From: Ruminococcus sp.
Lineage (GTDB): Bacteria; Bacillota; Clostridia; Oscillospirales; Ruminococcaceae
DNA length: 64,000 bases
Reading direction: 5' to 3'
NCBI GenBank assembly: GCA_017622925.1
Contig: JAGAQC010000039.1
Location: forward strand, 1-64,000
Below, in pieces: positions 48,736 to 58,309 of the stretch (position 1 is its first letter; the number at the start of each line of letters is the position of its first letter). The notes under the pieces were generated by a model. It was not told the DNA's origin. It saw only the letters and a program-made list of their open reading frames with translations, and ran no database searches. The position numbers and the translations under genes were made by a program.

Positions 48736-49977
48736 ATGGATATGCTGATAAGACCCTCCAAACTTCGCGGAAAAGTCCGCATACCTGCATCTAAAAGCTG
48801 CGCACATCGTGCATTGATCTGTGCAGCTCTTGCAAACGGTCATTCAACAGTAACCGGACTGAATTATTCAAAAGATATTGATGCAACAATAGATGCCATG
48901 TCTGCACTGGGAGCAAAATTCTGTGTGGGACAGCATAACAGTCATATCCAACAGATTTTCGGAATAGAAAAAAGTCCCGAAAAAGCCGTCATCGACTGCA
49001 ACGAAAGCGGTTCTACTCTCAGGTTCATTATTCCCATTGCGGCGGCTCTCGGAGTGGAAACAGAATTTCACGGCAGGGGCAGACTTCCTCAGCGACCGAT
49101 AGATATTTACACAAGAGAATTGACCAAGCATGGAATAACTTTTGACTATAATAACACCATGCCGTTCACTATCTCGGGCAAACTTACAAGCGGCACTTAC
49201 GAGATAGAGGGTAACGTATCGTCGCAATTCATTACGGGACTTCTCTTTGCACTTCCGCTTGTTGACGGCGATTCCGAAATTATCCTCACATCTCATCTTG
49301 AATCACGCCCGTATGTTGATATAACGATAGATACGCTGAAACGCTTCGGCATTGTTATTGACGAAACCGAAAACGGCTTTAAAATCAAAGGCGGACAGAA
49401 ATATACTCCGCACAACGAACAGGTCGAGGGCGACTATTCACAGGCGGCATTTTTCTGCGTTGCAAATGCTCTCGGCTCGCATATCAGCATGGAAAATCTC
49501 GATCCTGACAGCGTACAGGGAGACAAAAAAATCATAGAAATTACAGTATCTGCCACATCAGACGAAAAAATAACAGGATTCAAGGCGGACTGCTCCGATA
49601 TTCCCGACCTTGTGCCTATTCTTTCGGTACTGGGCGCATACGGCTCTGAAAAATCAGTGATCTACAATGCCGAAAGACTCAGGATAAAAGAAAGCGACCG
49701 CCTTGCCGCATGCGCAAATATGCTGAATAATCTCGGCGGAAATGTCACCGTTACCCCCGACGGACTTGAAATCGACCCTACAGGAAAGCTTCACGGCGGA
49801 ACTGTTGACAGTTGCGGCGACCACCGTATCGTTATGGCGGCGGCAATTGCCGCTCTCCGCTGTGACGGGGAAGTCATCATAAAGGGCGCAGAAGCGGTAA
49901 GCAAATCCTATCCCAATTTCTTTGATGACTATAAAAATCTCGGAGGTAAGGCTGATGTCATTGATATGGAACAATAA
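48736..49977 (+). CDS. aroA: 5-enolpyruvylshikimate-3-phosphate synthase
   Basis: 413 aa, 3 bp after aroB. It transfers enolpyruvyl from PEP to shikimate 3-phosphate. Motifs: PASKSCAHRALI, CNESGSTLRFI (usual GNSGTT site written here as ESGSTLR), GRLPQRPI, SSQFITGLLFALP, EGDYSQAAFF, LRIKESDRL and DHRIVMAAAIA. Slightly short for the family. The ESGST form resembles class II-like enzymes. Confidence 0.95.
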   Translation: MDMLIRPSKLRGKVRIPASKSCAHRALICAALANGHSTVTGLNYSKDIDATIDAMSALGAKFCVGQHNSHIQQIFGIEKSPEKAVIDCNESGSTLRFIIPIAAALGVETEFHGRGRLPQRPIDIYTRELTKHGITFDYNNTMPFTISGKLTSGTYEIEGNVSSQFITGLLFALPLVDGDSEIILTSHLESRPYVDITIDTLKRFGIVIDETENGFKIKGGQKYTPHNEQVEGDYSQAAFFCVANALGSHISMENLDPDSVQGDKKIIEITVSATSDEKITGFKADCSDIPDLVPILSVLGAYGSEKSVIYNAERLRIKESDRLAACANMLNNLGGNVTVTPDGLEIDPTGKLHGGTVDSCGDHRIVMAAAIAALRCDGEVIIKGAEAVSKSYPNFFDDYKNLGGKADVIDMEQ

Positions 49978-50974
49978 AATATCCGTTTCGTATTTCGGCG
50001 AGGCTCACGACTCCGTTGTAGGCGTAACGATAAGCGGTATACCCGAGGGAGAATACATTTCCTCCGAGGAGATAGTGAAATTTCTGAGCAGACTGTCTCC
50101 GAAATCTCTCGGCATGGCTGAAAAGCTCCCGACGCCGAGGATAATGTCGGGACTTATGAACGAGAGAACTACGGGCGCGCCCCTCTGCGCCATTCTCCAA
50201 AATACAAAGTCTCAGGCGGTTTCGGCTGAAAAACCCGAAAACATGCGTTACGGTCACGGCGACTATACGGGAGCGGTCTGCTGCCGAGGTTACTGCGACG
50301 CTGAAAAAAAATCCCGTTCTGCGGAAAGATTCGCAGTTCCGCTCTGTTTTGCAGGAGCTGTTTGCGGTCAGATACTGGAACGGCGCGGGATTTATACGGG
50401 CGGTCATATCGCAAGAATCCATAACGTAAAGGATAATCCTTTCGATACGGTAAGACTGTCCCGTGACGCGGTACTCAGCGTGCGTTTCAAGGATTTTCCC
50501 GTAATAAACGACCGTGTCGGCTGGAATATGCTTGAAAATATCGCTATGGCTCGTGAATCGGGCGAATCGCTCGGCGGTATCGTTGAATGCGCTTCGGTGA
50601 ACGTTCCATCAGGCGTCGGTTCGCCCGTTTTTGACGGACTTGCGAACTGCATTTCGCAACTGCTTTTCACGCTCCCCGATATTACAGGAGTTGAGTTCGG
50701 CGACGGCTTTTCGGCTGCGGAAATGCCCGGAAGTCAATACGCCGACGTATCCTATATAACCGAACAGGGATACTCAATGACAAAAACCAACAGCCACGGC
50801 GGAATGATAAACGGTATATCATCGGGTATGCCAATAACGCTGAAAGCCGCTTTTAAGCCGCCGAAAATAGGTTCTGCCGACTGCTGTACGATTCCCCGAG
50901 CCGTGGTATACACCGAATCGGCGGTGAATATCGCGCTTCTTACGGCAATGCTCGATTATCCCAATTTTTGTTAG
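49955..50974 (+). CDS. aroC: Chorismate synthase
   Basis: 339 aa from ATG 49955 (GGAGG upstream), overlapping aroA by 23 bp. It makes chorismate from EPSP with reduced FMN. Motifs: FGEAHDSVVGVTISG, RYGHGDYTGAVCCRGYCDAEKKSRSAERF (split signature), GVGSPVFDGL, GVEFGDGF, TKTNSHGGMINGISSGMPI and PRAVVYTES. Somewhat short, but the core motifs are present. End of the aro operon. Confidence 0.95.
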   Translation: MSLIWNNKISVSYFGEAHDSVVGVTISGIPEGEYISSEEIVKFLSRLSPKSLGMAEKLPTPRIMSGLMNERTTGAPLCAILQNTKSQAVSAEKPENMRYGHGDYTGAVCCRGYCDAEKKSRSAERFAVPLCFAGAVCGQILERRGIYTGGHIARIHNVKDNPFDTVRLSRDAVLSVRFKDFPVINDRVGWNMLENIAMARESGESLGGIVECASVNVPSGVGSPVFDGLANCISQLLFTLPDITGVEFGDGFSAAEMPGSQYADVSYITEQGYSMTKTNSHGGMINGISSGMPITLKAAFKPPKIGSADCCTIPRAVVYTESAVNIALLTAMLDYPNFC

Positions 50975-50984
50975 AATTTTAAGC

Positions 50985-51217
50985 GTTCTAATATCGGGAT
51001 TCCAAAGGGACGGTGTCCCTTTGGCGGAGTCCAGAGGCAGCGCCTCTGGTGGGGTGTGGGGCAACGCCCCGCAAAGCTTTTAAGCGCTCCGCAAAGGGTG
51101 AATTTCAAAACAGTCCGCAGGAATGTTTTGAAAGAGGTGACTCCCCACGGGTGGGGAGATGCCCGAAGGGCAGAGGGGACGGCACGAAGTGCGCCCTGCA
51201 AGAGAGGGCGTTCCCTT
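50985..51217. repeat. Multi-hairpin intergenic repeat, copy 2 (inverted)
   Basis: Runs TCTAATATCGGGATTCCAAA ... GAGGGCGTTCCC, the reverse of 41890-42068, with extra hairpins (GACTCCCCACGGGTGGGGAG). Follows aroC directly. Confidence 0.85.
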
Positions 51218-51288
51218 AATGATACAGGAAAACTAATCAGAAAACAATGTTTTATATCCGTCCGTTAAGCCTTAAAGAGGTGGTATTT

Positions 51289-51882
51289 ATGCTGGATGAA
51301 AATATTTTTAAAATGTCCGAAAAAGCAGATACGGAGATAAAAGACGTACCTACGCTGAATATCCTTATCTGCTATCTTCTCAATAAGATCGGCAAACCCG
51401 TAAATACGGAGCATCTATACGATATCCTTATAACAACGGGACTTATTAATTATTTTTACTATCAGGATTCTATCGGTTTTCTGCTTGAAAATAATCTTAT
51501 CAAAACCGAAACAGCCGAAAACGGAGAGGATAGCTACGTACTGCTCCCAAAAGGCGTGAGATGCGCTAAAGAGCTGAAAAAATACGCTCCGAAATCCTAC
51601 CGCGACAAGCTCGTTTTAGCGGCTCTCAGATACTTTGCCCGACTGAAAATGGAACAGGAAATAAAAATCGAATACTCAGAAGTCGAAAACGGCTGCTATA
51701 TCCGCATTCGCTGCCTTGATACGAAAAACGACCTTATGGACTTAAAGCTGTTCGCTCCCGATATGACGCAGGCGAAGCTTATCGGAGACAAGATACTCCT
51801 TAATCCGGCAGGCTTCTACAGCAAGGTGATCGAGCTGGCGCTTTCAAACAAGGAGATCGCTTATGACCTTACCGATAACTGA
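51289..51882 (+). CDS. DUF4364 family protein
   Basis: 197 aa from ATG 51289 (AGAGGTGG upstream). Pattern of DUF4364: NILICYLLNKIGKPVNTEHLYDIL, a winged-helix-like N-terminus, then KTETAENGEDSYVLLPKG. It may be a DNA-binding regulator; conserved in Clostridia. The next gene overlaps by 20 bp. Confidence 0.82.
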   Translation: MLDENIFKMSEKADTEIKDVPTLNILICYLLNKIGKPVNTEHLYDILITTGLINYFYYQDSIGFLLENNLIKTETAENGEDSYVLLPKGVRCAKELKKYAPKSYRDKLVLAALRYFARLKMEQEIKIEYSEVENGCYIRIRCLDTKNDLMDLKLFAPDMTQAKLIGDKILLNPAGFYSKVIELALSNKEIAYDLTDN

Positions 51883-52072
51883 ATTTACCGTGTATCTTGC
51901 CGAAAACAACGCTTCCTCGGACTTATCGACAGGTATCGTTATACTTGTTTCAGCCGTTATTTTTATAGCTGCAACAGCTCTCGGCGGAATATTGTCATAC
52001 AAGATAAAGCTCAATGACCTTAGAAAAAAATCAGCCGAAGAAAAGTCCGCCGAAAACGATAAGGAAGGGTGA
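51863..52072 (+). CDS. Small membrane protein (69 aa)
   Basis: Starts MTLPITEFTVYLAEN. One membrane helix, GIVILVSAVIFIAATALGGIL (about 24-44), then a charged tail (LRKKSAEEKSAENDKEG). Overlaps DUF4364 and is probably co-translated. Confidence 0.72.
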   Translation: MTLPITEFTVYLAENNASSDLSTGIVILVSAVIFIAATALGGILSYKIKLNDLRKKSAEEKSAENDKEG

Positions 52073-52077
52073 TAGCC

Positions 52078-52404
52078 ATGCTTCCTTACCGATGCCGCCA
52101 GATACGAAACGATACGGACATGTACATCAACTCACGATACGCAGGCTTTCAGAAATTAAAGACTATCGAGGAGTATTTCGAGGAATACCGCCGCTTAGCC
52201 GCAGAAAAAGCAAAGTTTACGAAATGGGATCATGTTGTGCTTTATGCCGTATATGAATACGACCTGCCCTATCAGACGCTTGTTTCGGCTGACTTTGTTT
52301 TATTGGAAATACCATACGACATTTATATTGAATTTGCGCAGAAGTTTACAGACCGAACACGTTTCTTTTTTATCAGAGGAAGAAAGGAGTACTATGAATA
52401 TTAA
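52078..52404 (+). CDS. Hypothetical protein (108 aa)
   Basis: ATG 52078 with AAGGGTGAT upstream; a GTG at 52069 is also possible. Starts MLPYRCRQIRNDTDMY. Soluble, aromatic and charged; ends FFFIRGRKEYYEY. No family recognised. Overlaps the next gene by 11 bp. Confidence 0.68.
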   Translation: MLPYRCRQIRNDTDMYINSRYAGFQKLKTIEEYFEEYRRLAAEKAKFTKWDHVVLYAVYEYDLPYQTLVSADFVLLEIPYDIYIEFAQKFTDRTRFFFIRGRKEYYEY

Positions 52405-53227
52405 AAAACGGCTTATCTCAGCAGCCGCCGCGCTCATGTTCACCGCTGCGTGTATTCCCGTTAGTTCAACTGCTGAGGAAACTCATACAGTGACCGTAAT
52501 GGGATACAACGATGACGAACCTCCGATCGCCGTACTTACAGTACCTCACGGAAATTCCGTCGATCTCAGCGGATACGAAAGTTCACAAGCCCTTAATTAC
52601 CATATCGACGATTATACTCAGGTCGGATTCAGTCAATGGAGCGAATATCCCGAGACCGTTACCGAGGACATTACCGTACATGCGCTGTCCGTGAAAATGA
52701 AAATAGAATGCAGCGGCAAGCCCTCTAAGACCGAGTATTTTTCAAAAAGCGGAAAAGTAAATACGAACGGTCTTAAAGTAACGATCACGAAATATACTCA
52801 GCTCCCCGAAAAGGACAAAAACGGCAGCTTTATTACAGATATTGAAGTTACCGATATATCGGACGCTTGTACGACCGTCCCCGCTGTAATAGATAAAGCG
52901 TTCCTGACCGATAATACGGCTTCTGTAAGCATAATCCCCCCCAACAGCAACAGAGCCATAGTTACATATGACATAAGCTATTTTGAGGGACTCGGCGATG
53001 TGGACGGAAACGGCTCTATCGACACTTCCGACGCCACCGAGATACTTAAATTATACGCTTTGTTTTCAACGGGCAAACCTCCTGTTCTCACCGAACAGCA
53101 GAGACTTACCTGCGACGTTGACAGAAACGACGTCATTGAAGCCTCCGACGCCGTGGTAATTCAGAAATATTATGGCGCATCCATGACTTCCCACGAAGAT
53201 GTATCATGGGACGACATACTTTCATGA
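52394..53227 (+). CDS. Secreted dockerin protein of unknown function
   Basis: 277 aa from ATG 52394 (AAAGGAG upstream; the 54 earlier codons overlap the previous gene). Signal peptide about 1-28 (SAAAALMFTAACIPVSSTA). Two beta domains without a catalytic motif. C-terminal type I dockerin (about 207-270): DVDGNGSIDTSD and DVDRNDVIEASD are the two calcium loops. It should bind a cohesin on a scaffoldin or cell surface. Role unknown. Confidence 0.88.
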   Translation: MNIKKRLISAAAALMFTAACIPVSSTAEETHTVTVMGYNDDEPPIAVLTVPHGNSVDLSGYESSQALNYHIDDYTQVGFSQWSEYPETVTEDITVHALSVKMKIECSGKPSKTEYFSKSGKVNTNGLKVTITKYTQLPEKDKNGSFITDIEVTDISDACTTVPAVIDKAFLTDNTASVSIIPPNSNRAIVTYDISYFEGLGDVDGNGSIDTSDATEILKLYALFSTGKPPVLTEQQRLTCDVDRNDVIEASDAVVIQKYYGASMTSHEDVSWDDILS

Positions 53228-53246
53228 TTCAGCTTTCAAAATACAA

Positions 53247-53287
53247 AAAAGCACGTAAAGCCTTAAAATCAGGCTCTACGTGCTTGA
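53247..53287 (+). terminator. Bidirectional terminator
   Basis: AAGCACGTAAAGCCT / AGGCTCTACGTGCTT stem (53249-53263 with 53271-53285) lies between convergent genes, with an A-run and T-rich flank. Confidence 0.8.
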
Positions 53288-53291
53288 AAAG

Positions 53292-53453
53292 TTAATCTTT
53301 TTTTTCATTTTTGTCATTTTCGCTTGAAGTTGTCATGCCCCTGTCAATTCTTTTGATACCGTTGCGGATCGTTTCCGCCGCCTTGTCGGCATTTCCGGAT
53401 TCGATAAGAGCAAGTATTGTATCAAGCAGCAAACATAATTCTTGATTTGACAT
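53292..53453 (-). CDS. Small helical protein (53 aa)
   Basis: Starts MSNQELCLLLDTILAL; GGAGGTGA eight bases upstream of ATG 53453. Two predicted helices and a charged tail (NDKNEKKD). It resembles the next small protein in layout, so the pair may be paralogues. Confidence 0.62.
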   Translation of the reverse strand: MSNQELCLLLDTILALIESGNADKAAETIRNGIKRIDRGMTTSSENDKNEKKD

Positions 53454-53480
53454 TCCATTCACCTCCTTACTATTTAGGAG

Positions 53481-53621
53481 CTAATTTTCGATTGCTTTTT
53501 GGAGATTGTCCGCTAACCTTTTCAATTTTTCTTTTTCTTTTCCGTCCTGCATTTTTTCGATAACTTCAAGTATAACATCTAATACCAAACGGATAAAGCT
53601 GTTAAATTGCTTAGCAGTCAT
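53481..53621 (-). CDS. Small helical protein (46 aa)
   Basis: Starts MTAKQFNSFIRLVLDV; GGCGGTGA upstream of ATG 53621. Helical and amphipathic. First of a two-gene minus operon ending at the terminator 53247-53287. Function unknown. Confidence 0.6.
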   Translation of the reverse strand: MTAKQFNSFIRLVLDVILEVIEKMQDGKEKEKLKRLADNLQKAIEN

Positions 53622-53742
53622 TTTCATTCACCGCCTTTCATAATTAATTATATCATAATTGTCATGAAATTGCAATAGTCGCGGAAAAAAATTTAGGCAA
53701 TCTTTTATAATTAAGAAAAAATCAGATCATGTTAAAAAACTA

Positions 53743-53771
53743 TTGCAATAATTTGTAAAATAGTGTATAAT
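53743..53771 (+). promoter_or_regulatory. glyA promoter
   Basis: TTGCAA, 17 bp, TATAAT, 41 bp before ATG 53813. Confidence 0.75.
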
Positions 53772-53812
53772 TAAAGAAGCTTTATGCAATTATTATTAAG
53801 GAGTAGATTAAA

Positions 53813-55069
53813 ATGTATAACGATCTTATGGATTCAATCGGATTTGTATCCCAGTACGACCCTGCTGTCGGCGAAGCTATGAACAAGGAGCTTGCAAGAC
53901 AAAGACGCAATCTGGAGCTTATCGCAAGTGAAAATATAGTCTCCCCTGCTGTTATGGCGGCTATGGGAAGCGTTCTTACAAACAAGTACGCCGAGGGCTA
54001 TCCGGGAAAGAGATACTACGGCGGCTGTCAGTGCGTTGACGAGGTAGAGGTCATCGCTATCGAACGCGCAAAGGAGCTTTTCGGCGCTAAGTTCGCAAAC
54101 GTTCAGCCGCACTCGGGCGCTCAGGCTAATACTGCCGTTTATTTTTCACTTCTTCAGCCCGGCGACACGGTTCTCGGTATGAGCCTTGCAGACGGCGGAC
54201 ATCTTACTCACGGCTCGCCCGTAAACATTTCGGGTAAGTATTTTAACTTTGTTTCATACGGTCTTGACGACGAAACAGAGGTCATCAACTACGACACTGT
54301 ACAGGCTCTCGCTAACGAGCATAAGCCGAAGCTCATCGTTGCAGGCGCAAGCGCATACCCCAGAGCTATCGACTTCAAGAGACTTTCGGAGATCGCTAAA
54401 TCGGTCGGTGCACTGCTCATGGTAGATATGGCGCACATTGCAGGTCTTGTTGCGGCAGGCTGTCATGAATCCCCTGTTCCCTATGCGGACATCGTAACGA
54501 CTACAACTCACAAGACTTTAAGAGGTCCTCGCGGAGGTCTTATCCTCACAAACGACGAGACTCTCGCAAAGAAGATAAATTCGGCTATTTTCCCCGGAAC
54601 TCAGGGAGGTCCTTTGATGCACACTATCGCAGCTAAGGCTGTATGCTTCGGCGAAGCTCTCAAACCCGAGTTCAAGGAGTATCAGAAGAAAATAGTTGAG
54701 AATGCCAAGGCTCTTGCCGACGGACTTCTCAAGCGCGGATTCAATCTCGTATCAGGCGGCACGGACAACCACCTCATGCTTGTTGACCTCCGTCCTTTCA
54801 ACATCACAGGCAAGGAGCTTGAACACCGTCTTGACGAGGTTTACATCACGGTAAACAAGAACGCTATCCACAACGACCCCGAAAAGCCGTTCGTAACAAG
54901 CGGTATCAGGATCGGTACTCCTGCCGTTACAACAAGAGGCTTAGGAGTTGAGGAAATGGAGAAAATCGCCGAGTACATCTACCTCTGCGCTACCGATTTC
55001 GAGAACAAGGCTGACGAAATTCGCGCGGGCGTAAACGCTATCTGCGAGAAATTCCCTCTTTACAAGTAA
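53813..55069 (+). CDS. glyA: Serine hydroxymethyltransferase
   Basis: 418 aa; AAGGAG upstream. It converts serine and tetrahydrofolate to glycine and methylene-THF using PLP. Motifs: [54 protein letters not shown], and the PLP-lysine motif [14 protein letters not shown]. Full length. Own promoter and terminator; single-gene unit. Confidence 0.97.
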   Translation: MYNDLMDSIGFVSQYDPAVGEAMNKELARQRRNLELIASENIVSPAVMAAMGSVLTNKYAEGYPGKRYYGGCQCVDEVEVIAIERAKELFGAKFANVQPHSGAQANTAVYFSLLQPGDTVLGMSLADGGHLTHGSPVNISGKYFNFVSYGLDDETEVINYDTVQALANEHKPKLIVAGASAYPRAIDFKRLSEIAKSVGALLMVDMAHIAGLVAAGCHESPVPYADIVTTTTHKTLRGPRGGLILTNDETLAKKINSAIFPGTQGGPLMHTIAAKAVCFGEALKPEFKEYQKKIVENAKALADGLLKRGFNLVSGGTDNHLMLVDLRPFNITGKELEHRLDEVYITVNKNAIHNDPEKPFVTSGIRIGTPAVTTRGLGVEEMEKIAEYIYLCATDFENKADEIRAGVNAICEKFPLYK

Positions 55070-55082
55070 ATTCTGAATATTA

Positions 55083-55112
55083 CGGGACGGATATTTTGTC
55101 CGTCCCGATAAT
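55083..55112 (+). terminator. glyA terminator
   Basis: CGGGACGGA / TCCGTCCCG stem followed by ATAATTTTTC, 14 bp after the stop. Confidence 0.85.
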
Positions 55113-55180
55113 TTTTCAATTATATTCGAGATATAGCAAGACCGTTTGAATTGAGATCAACAAGTAATGAGGTGTGTTTA

Positions 55181-55639
55181 ATGAATAATGATGATAAACA
55201 ATTTAAATCGTTAAAAACAAAGCCTAAAATTATAATTTCCGTTTTAGCGGTTCTTTTATTACTTTGCGGAGCTATAGTATTATTTCTTCATACGTCTTTC
55301 AAACCTACCGTATTAAACAAACAAACATTTTCAGACTCGGACAAGGCTGTGATCTCAACAGAACTCGATATTCCCGATAATGATTTTTCCGTAAAAGAAA
55401 TGCGGTTTGATCATGCCAAAGATTCTTATTTTTGCGTTACCGTGACGACTTCTTCGCTTGATCTTCTTGCGTCATATGAGTATCAAAGAGAAGATCATAA
55501 CGGCAACCCCTATTATGTAAAAAAAGATAATGACGACCCTCACAACGATGTTGTTTGTACCGTAATATCAGATCAACCGTATGAGCTTGATTTTGAACTG
55601 CACAATTGGAACGAAAAATTATATGACGTAGTAAAATAA
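55181..55639 (+). CDS. Single-pass membrane protein (152 aa)
   Basis: ATG 55181 with GAGGTG upstream. Short basic N-terminus, one helix (IIISVLAVLLLLCGAIVLFL, about 18-38), then a soluble extracellular part (VKEMRFDHAKDSYFCVTVTTS). No family recognised. Confidence 0.72.
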   Translation: MNNDDKQFKSLKTKPKIIISVLAVLLLLCGAIVLFLHTSFKPTVLNKQTFSDSDKAVISTELDIPDNDFSVKEMRFDHAKDSYFCVTVTTSSLDLLASYEYQREDHNGNPYYVKKDNDDPHNDVVCTVISDQPYELDFELHNWNEKLYDVVK

Positions 55640-55690
55640 TTTTATTATGTTTTGATACAAATTATAATTCAACGAGGAGTTATACAAGCT

Positions 55691-55772
55691 GTAGGGGCTG
55701 GCGCCCTCGACAGCCCGAAATGGGGTAACGTGTACAGTCCGAAAACGGGACGTCGAGGGCGCCGTCCCCTAC
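55691..55772. repeat. 82-bp palindromic repeat, complete copy
   Basis: Arms GTAGGGGCTGGCGCCCTCG and CGAGGGCGCCGTCCCCTAC; the centre (AAATGGGGTAACG) matches 39311-39340 in inverse. Related arms at 39284-39587. Confidence 0.8.
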
Positions 55773-55875
55773 AAAATTCACTTGCCTACTAAAAATTTAC
55801 ATAGACACGCTCAATAACGTTGCATGTCAGGGACAAAAAGCCGTCCCGATATTATTATTTACGGAGGAAAAAATC

Positions 55876-56442
55876 GTGAGTTTGTTTGAAAGCACAAAAA
55901 ACACAAGGGCAATTATAAAGGACAGCTTTCGTTACATCAGAAGCGATGTCCTGACCGCTCTTTCGGACAAAGATCGGCAATGGCTGATAAATAATAATGT
56001 CAGGACAGTCGTTGACCTGAGAGAAGAAAGCGAACGCTCAAAAAAACAATGCTCCTTAGAAAACGACAGCAATTTTAATTATATCTCAATACCTGTTACG
56101 GGAGGAAACGCCATTCCAAAATCGACAGATGAAGTTGCGCTCTCTTATATAAATATGGTCGATGAGGTCATGGAACATATTATCAATGTAATTATGAACG
56201 CTGATACAAACGTGTTATACTTTTGCAGCGCAGGTAAGGACAGAACAGGCGTAGTGACAGCAATTATACTTTCAAAACTCGGATATAAAAAACAGTATAT
56301 CATCGACGACTATTTATTGTCGGGAAAAAATCTGAAAAACGATTTGATACTGTTCGCCCGAAACGATCCCGACATTGATATAAACGTCATAACGCCCCAT
56401 GCCGAGTATATGGAGAAGTTTTTAGACTGGTACCAACGATAA
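55876..56442 (+). CDS. Tyrosine-type protein phosphatase
   Basis: 188 aa from GTG 55876 (GGAGG upstream). Y_phosphatase3-like: DSFRYIRSDVLTAL, TVVDLREESER, and the signature FCSAGKDRTGVV, with the catalytic Cys-x5-Arg loop (usual HC replaced by FC). It likely removes phosphate from Tyr or phosphoinositide-like substrates. Single gene. Confidence 0.87.
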   Translation: MSLFESTKNTRAIIKDSFRYIRSDVLTALSDKDRQWLINNNVRTVVDLREESERSKKQCSLENDSNFNYISIPVTGGNAIPKSTDEVALSYINMVDEVMEHIINVIMNADTNVLYFCSAGKDRTGVVTAIILSKLGYKKQYIIDDYLLSGKNLKNDLILFARNDPDIDINVITPHAEYMEKFLDWYQR

Positions 56443-56496
56443 ACCAAACTTTATGCTTCAAGCAATATATAATTTCCAAATGCGAGGTAAACTATA

Positions 56497-56781
56497 TTGA
56501 AAATAAGCGATTTAATAAATGATGAAAACGGCTTGGTCGTCAAATTGAGATGTGAAAACTATTTTGATTCAAATAAATATGAAAAATTAAAATCTGTACT
56601 TATTGATAACGTAAAAGCATGGAAGAAAAATGGAAATGTTCCGAATGATGATGTAGCGGCTCTTATAGGATTAATTGACCAATTAGCCGGCGGCAGTCGT
56701 TTTTTTGATGAAGAAACCGCAATAAAGGTTGAAAATGCCTGTATTGAAATAGAAGATATAATAGCGGATTTAATTTGCTGA
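56497..56781 (+). CDS. Hypothetical protein (94 aa)
   Basis: TTG start at 56497 with GAGG upstream. Acidic and helical (FDEETAIKVENACIEIEDIIADLI). First of four small unrelated genes that look like an immunity or barnase-inhibitor-like set. Confidence 0.65.
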   Translation: MKISDLINDENGLVVKLRCENYFDSNKYEKLKSVLIDNVKAWKKNGNVPNDDVAALIGLIDQLAGGSRFFDEETAIKVENACIEIEDIIADLIC

Positions 56782-56809
56782 ATTATGATTTGTTGGGAGG
56801 AAATGTTGT

Positions 56810-57232
56810 ATGACGGTAGATGAACTGACCGAGTATCTGAAAACGGAGTGCGCAAAGTGCGGCACTATCGAGGAATATGTAAATGCGTTTGACCGAATGG
56901 CGGCTTTGCCCGTGAATGCGAATTATCCGATAGCTCATGATGAGATAATGTTTCAGTACGGAACTTATAATTGGTTCATGGGCAAAGGACGAGAGTTTGA
57001 AATTGGTCTCAGCCGTACTATCCCTGACGGCTCGGACGAATATCTCAATGTGAATCTGCGCTTGTTTTACGAGCCTGACGATTGGAATGCGTCTTATAAG
57101 GGAGCTGAATACAACGAACTTACAATGCGCATACATGCGGAATTTATCGCTGATGTACGGGAGTCGGAGGTCTATAAGTCGCTTATCGGCAGGGAGATAA
57201 AGCGCATTGAAGTATACCAAGACGGCACTTGA
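56810..57232 (+). CDS. Hypothetical protein (140 aa), possible immunity protein
   Basis: GGGAGG upstream of ATG. Starts MTVDELTEYLKTECA. Contains FEIGLSRTIPDGSDEYLNVNLRLFYEP, beta-rich. No family recognised; size and neighbours fit immunity proteins. Confidence 0.65.
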   Translation: MTVDELTEYLKTECAKCGTIEEYVNAFDRMAALPVNANYPIAHDEIMFQYGTYNWFMGKGREFEIGLSRTIPDGSDEYLNVNLRLFYEPDDWNASYKGAEYNELTMRIHAEFIADVRESEVYKSLIGREIKRIEVYQDGT

Positions 57233-57250
57233 AATAATGGAGGAAATTTT

Positions 57251-57850
57251 ATGGATAAAACAAACAATAATGAAGAAGCTGAAAGACCGTACAGCTTTAT
57301 CACCCCGAAAGAGCAAGATTTGGACGAGGTTACTGTCCCTGAGAATATTGCAATAAAAGAAGAATTGGAGATTCTTTTACATATGGCGGAAAAGTATGCT
57401 GACGATCTCAATTTCGATATAAGCTTATATGTCCCGATAAGCAATACGGAAATTAATTTGTTTGAACAAAGAACAGGTATCAGATTGACAGACGAGTTAA
57501 GGGAGTTCTATCAATTTTCCAATGGTTTAGACGCTTCACCAGGAACTATGAGCCTTTATTGCCTTGAAAATGTGGAGGGACTTTACAAACAGGGCTATTG
57601 TGATTGGGCAGAGGAGGGCGACACCGAAAACTATGTCTTGATAGGTTCTGACGGCGGCTGCGATTATCTTATTATGGAAAAAGCAACAGGTCATATTTTT
57701 TGGTACGGTGATGAGGGAGAAATGAGGGATATTGAGACAATAAAAGATATGCTTTGCCTAACAATAGACTTTCTTTATGATAATGTCCGTGATTTTAATG
57801 AAGATGACAGAATAAACGATTACCTTGACAGAAATGCAGATCGTTTATAA
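57251..57850 (+). CDS. SMI1/KNR4 (SUKH) family protein
   Basis: 199 aa; GGAGG upstream. SUKH core: NTEINLFEQRTGIRLTDELREFYQFSNGLD and later YVLIGSDGGCDYLIME. SUKH proteins are widespread immunity factors against polymorphic toxins. No toxin gene is nearby, so this may be an orphan immunity gene. Confidence 0.85.
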   Translation: MDKTNNNEEAERPYSFITPKEQDLDEVTVPENIAIKEELEILLHMAEKYADDLNFDISLYVPISNTEINLFEQRTGIRLTDELREFYQFSNGLDASPGTMSLYCLENVEGLYKQGYCDWAEEGDTENYVLIGSDGGCDYLIMEKATGHIFWYGDEGEMRDIETIKDMLCLTIDFLYDNVRDFNEDDRINDYLDRNADRL

Positions 57851-57892
57851 TTTGAAGTCCCGATGTTTTTATTATATTTTGGAGAATGAATT

Positions 57893-58258
57893 ATGGAAAC
57901 AATAATCAGAAATTATTTTCAAGCTTGGATAAATGCAGATGCGAATACAGTAAGGGCTACATTTTCTGAAAATGTAACATACAGCGAATGCTATGGTCCG
58001 GAATATCATGGATTATCACAGATTATGAGCTGGTTTGAGGAATGGAATAAGAAAGGTAAGGTTTTGGAATGGACAATTAAGAGGATATTTGAAAACGACA
58101 AAACTATAATTGCAGAATGGTATTTCAAATGCGACTATGATGGAGTGGTAGACGGATTTGATGGGGTGACAATAGCTGACTTTGACAACGATAATAAAAT
58201 AATTCGATTATGCGAATTTCAATCTAAATCAGAGCATTACTATCCATATGATAAATAA
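57893..58258 (+). CDS. SnoaL-like (NTF2-fold) protein
   Basis: 121 aa; TTTTGGAG upstream. NTF2-like pattern: YFQAWINADANTVRATFSENVTY, HGLSQIMSWFEEW, DFDNDNKIIRLCEF. Small binding or isomerase-like fold, function unknown. Confidence 0.82.
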   Translation: METIIRNYFQAWINADANTVRATFSENVTYSECYGPEYHGLSQIMSWFEEWNKKGKVLEWTIKRIFENDKTIIAEWYFKCDYDGVVDGFDGVTIADFDNDNKIIRLCEFQSKSEHYYPYDK

Positions 58259-58309
58259 CATAAATTCTGATATATATTACCAAGCATAACAATAAGGAGA
58301 GACTACGCC

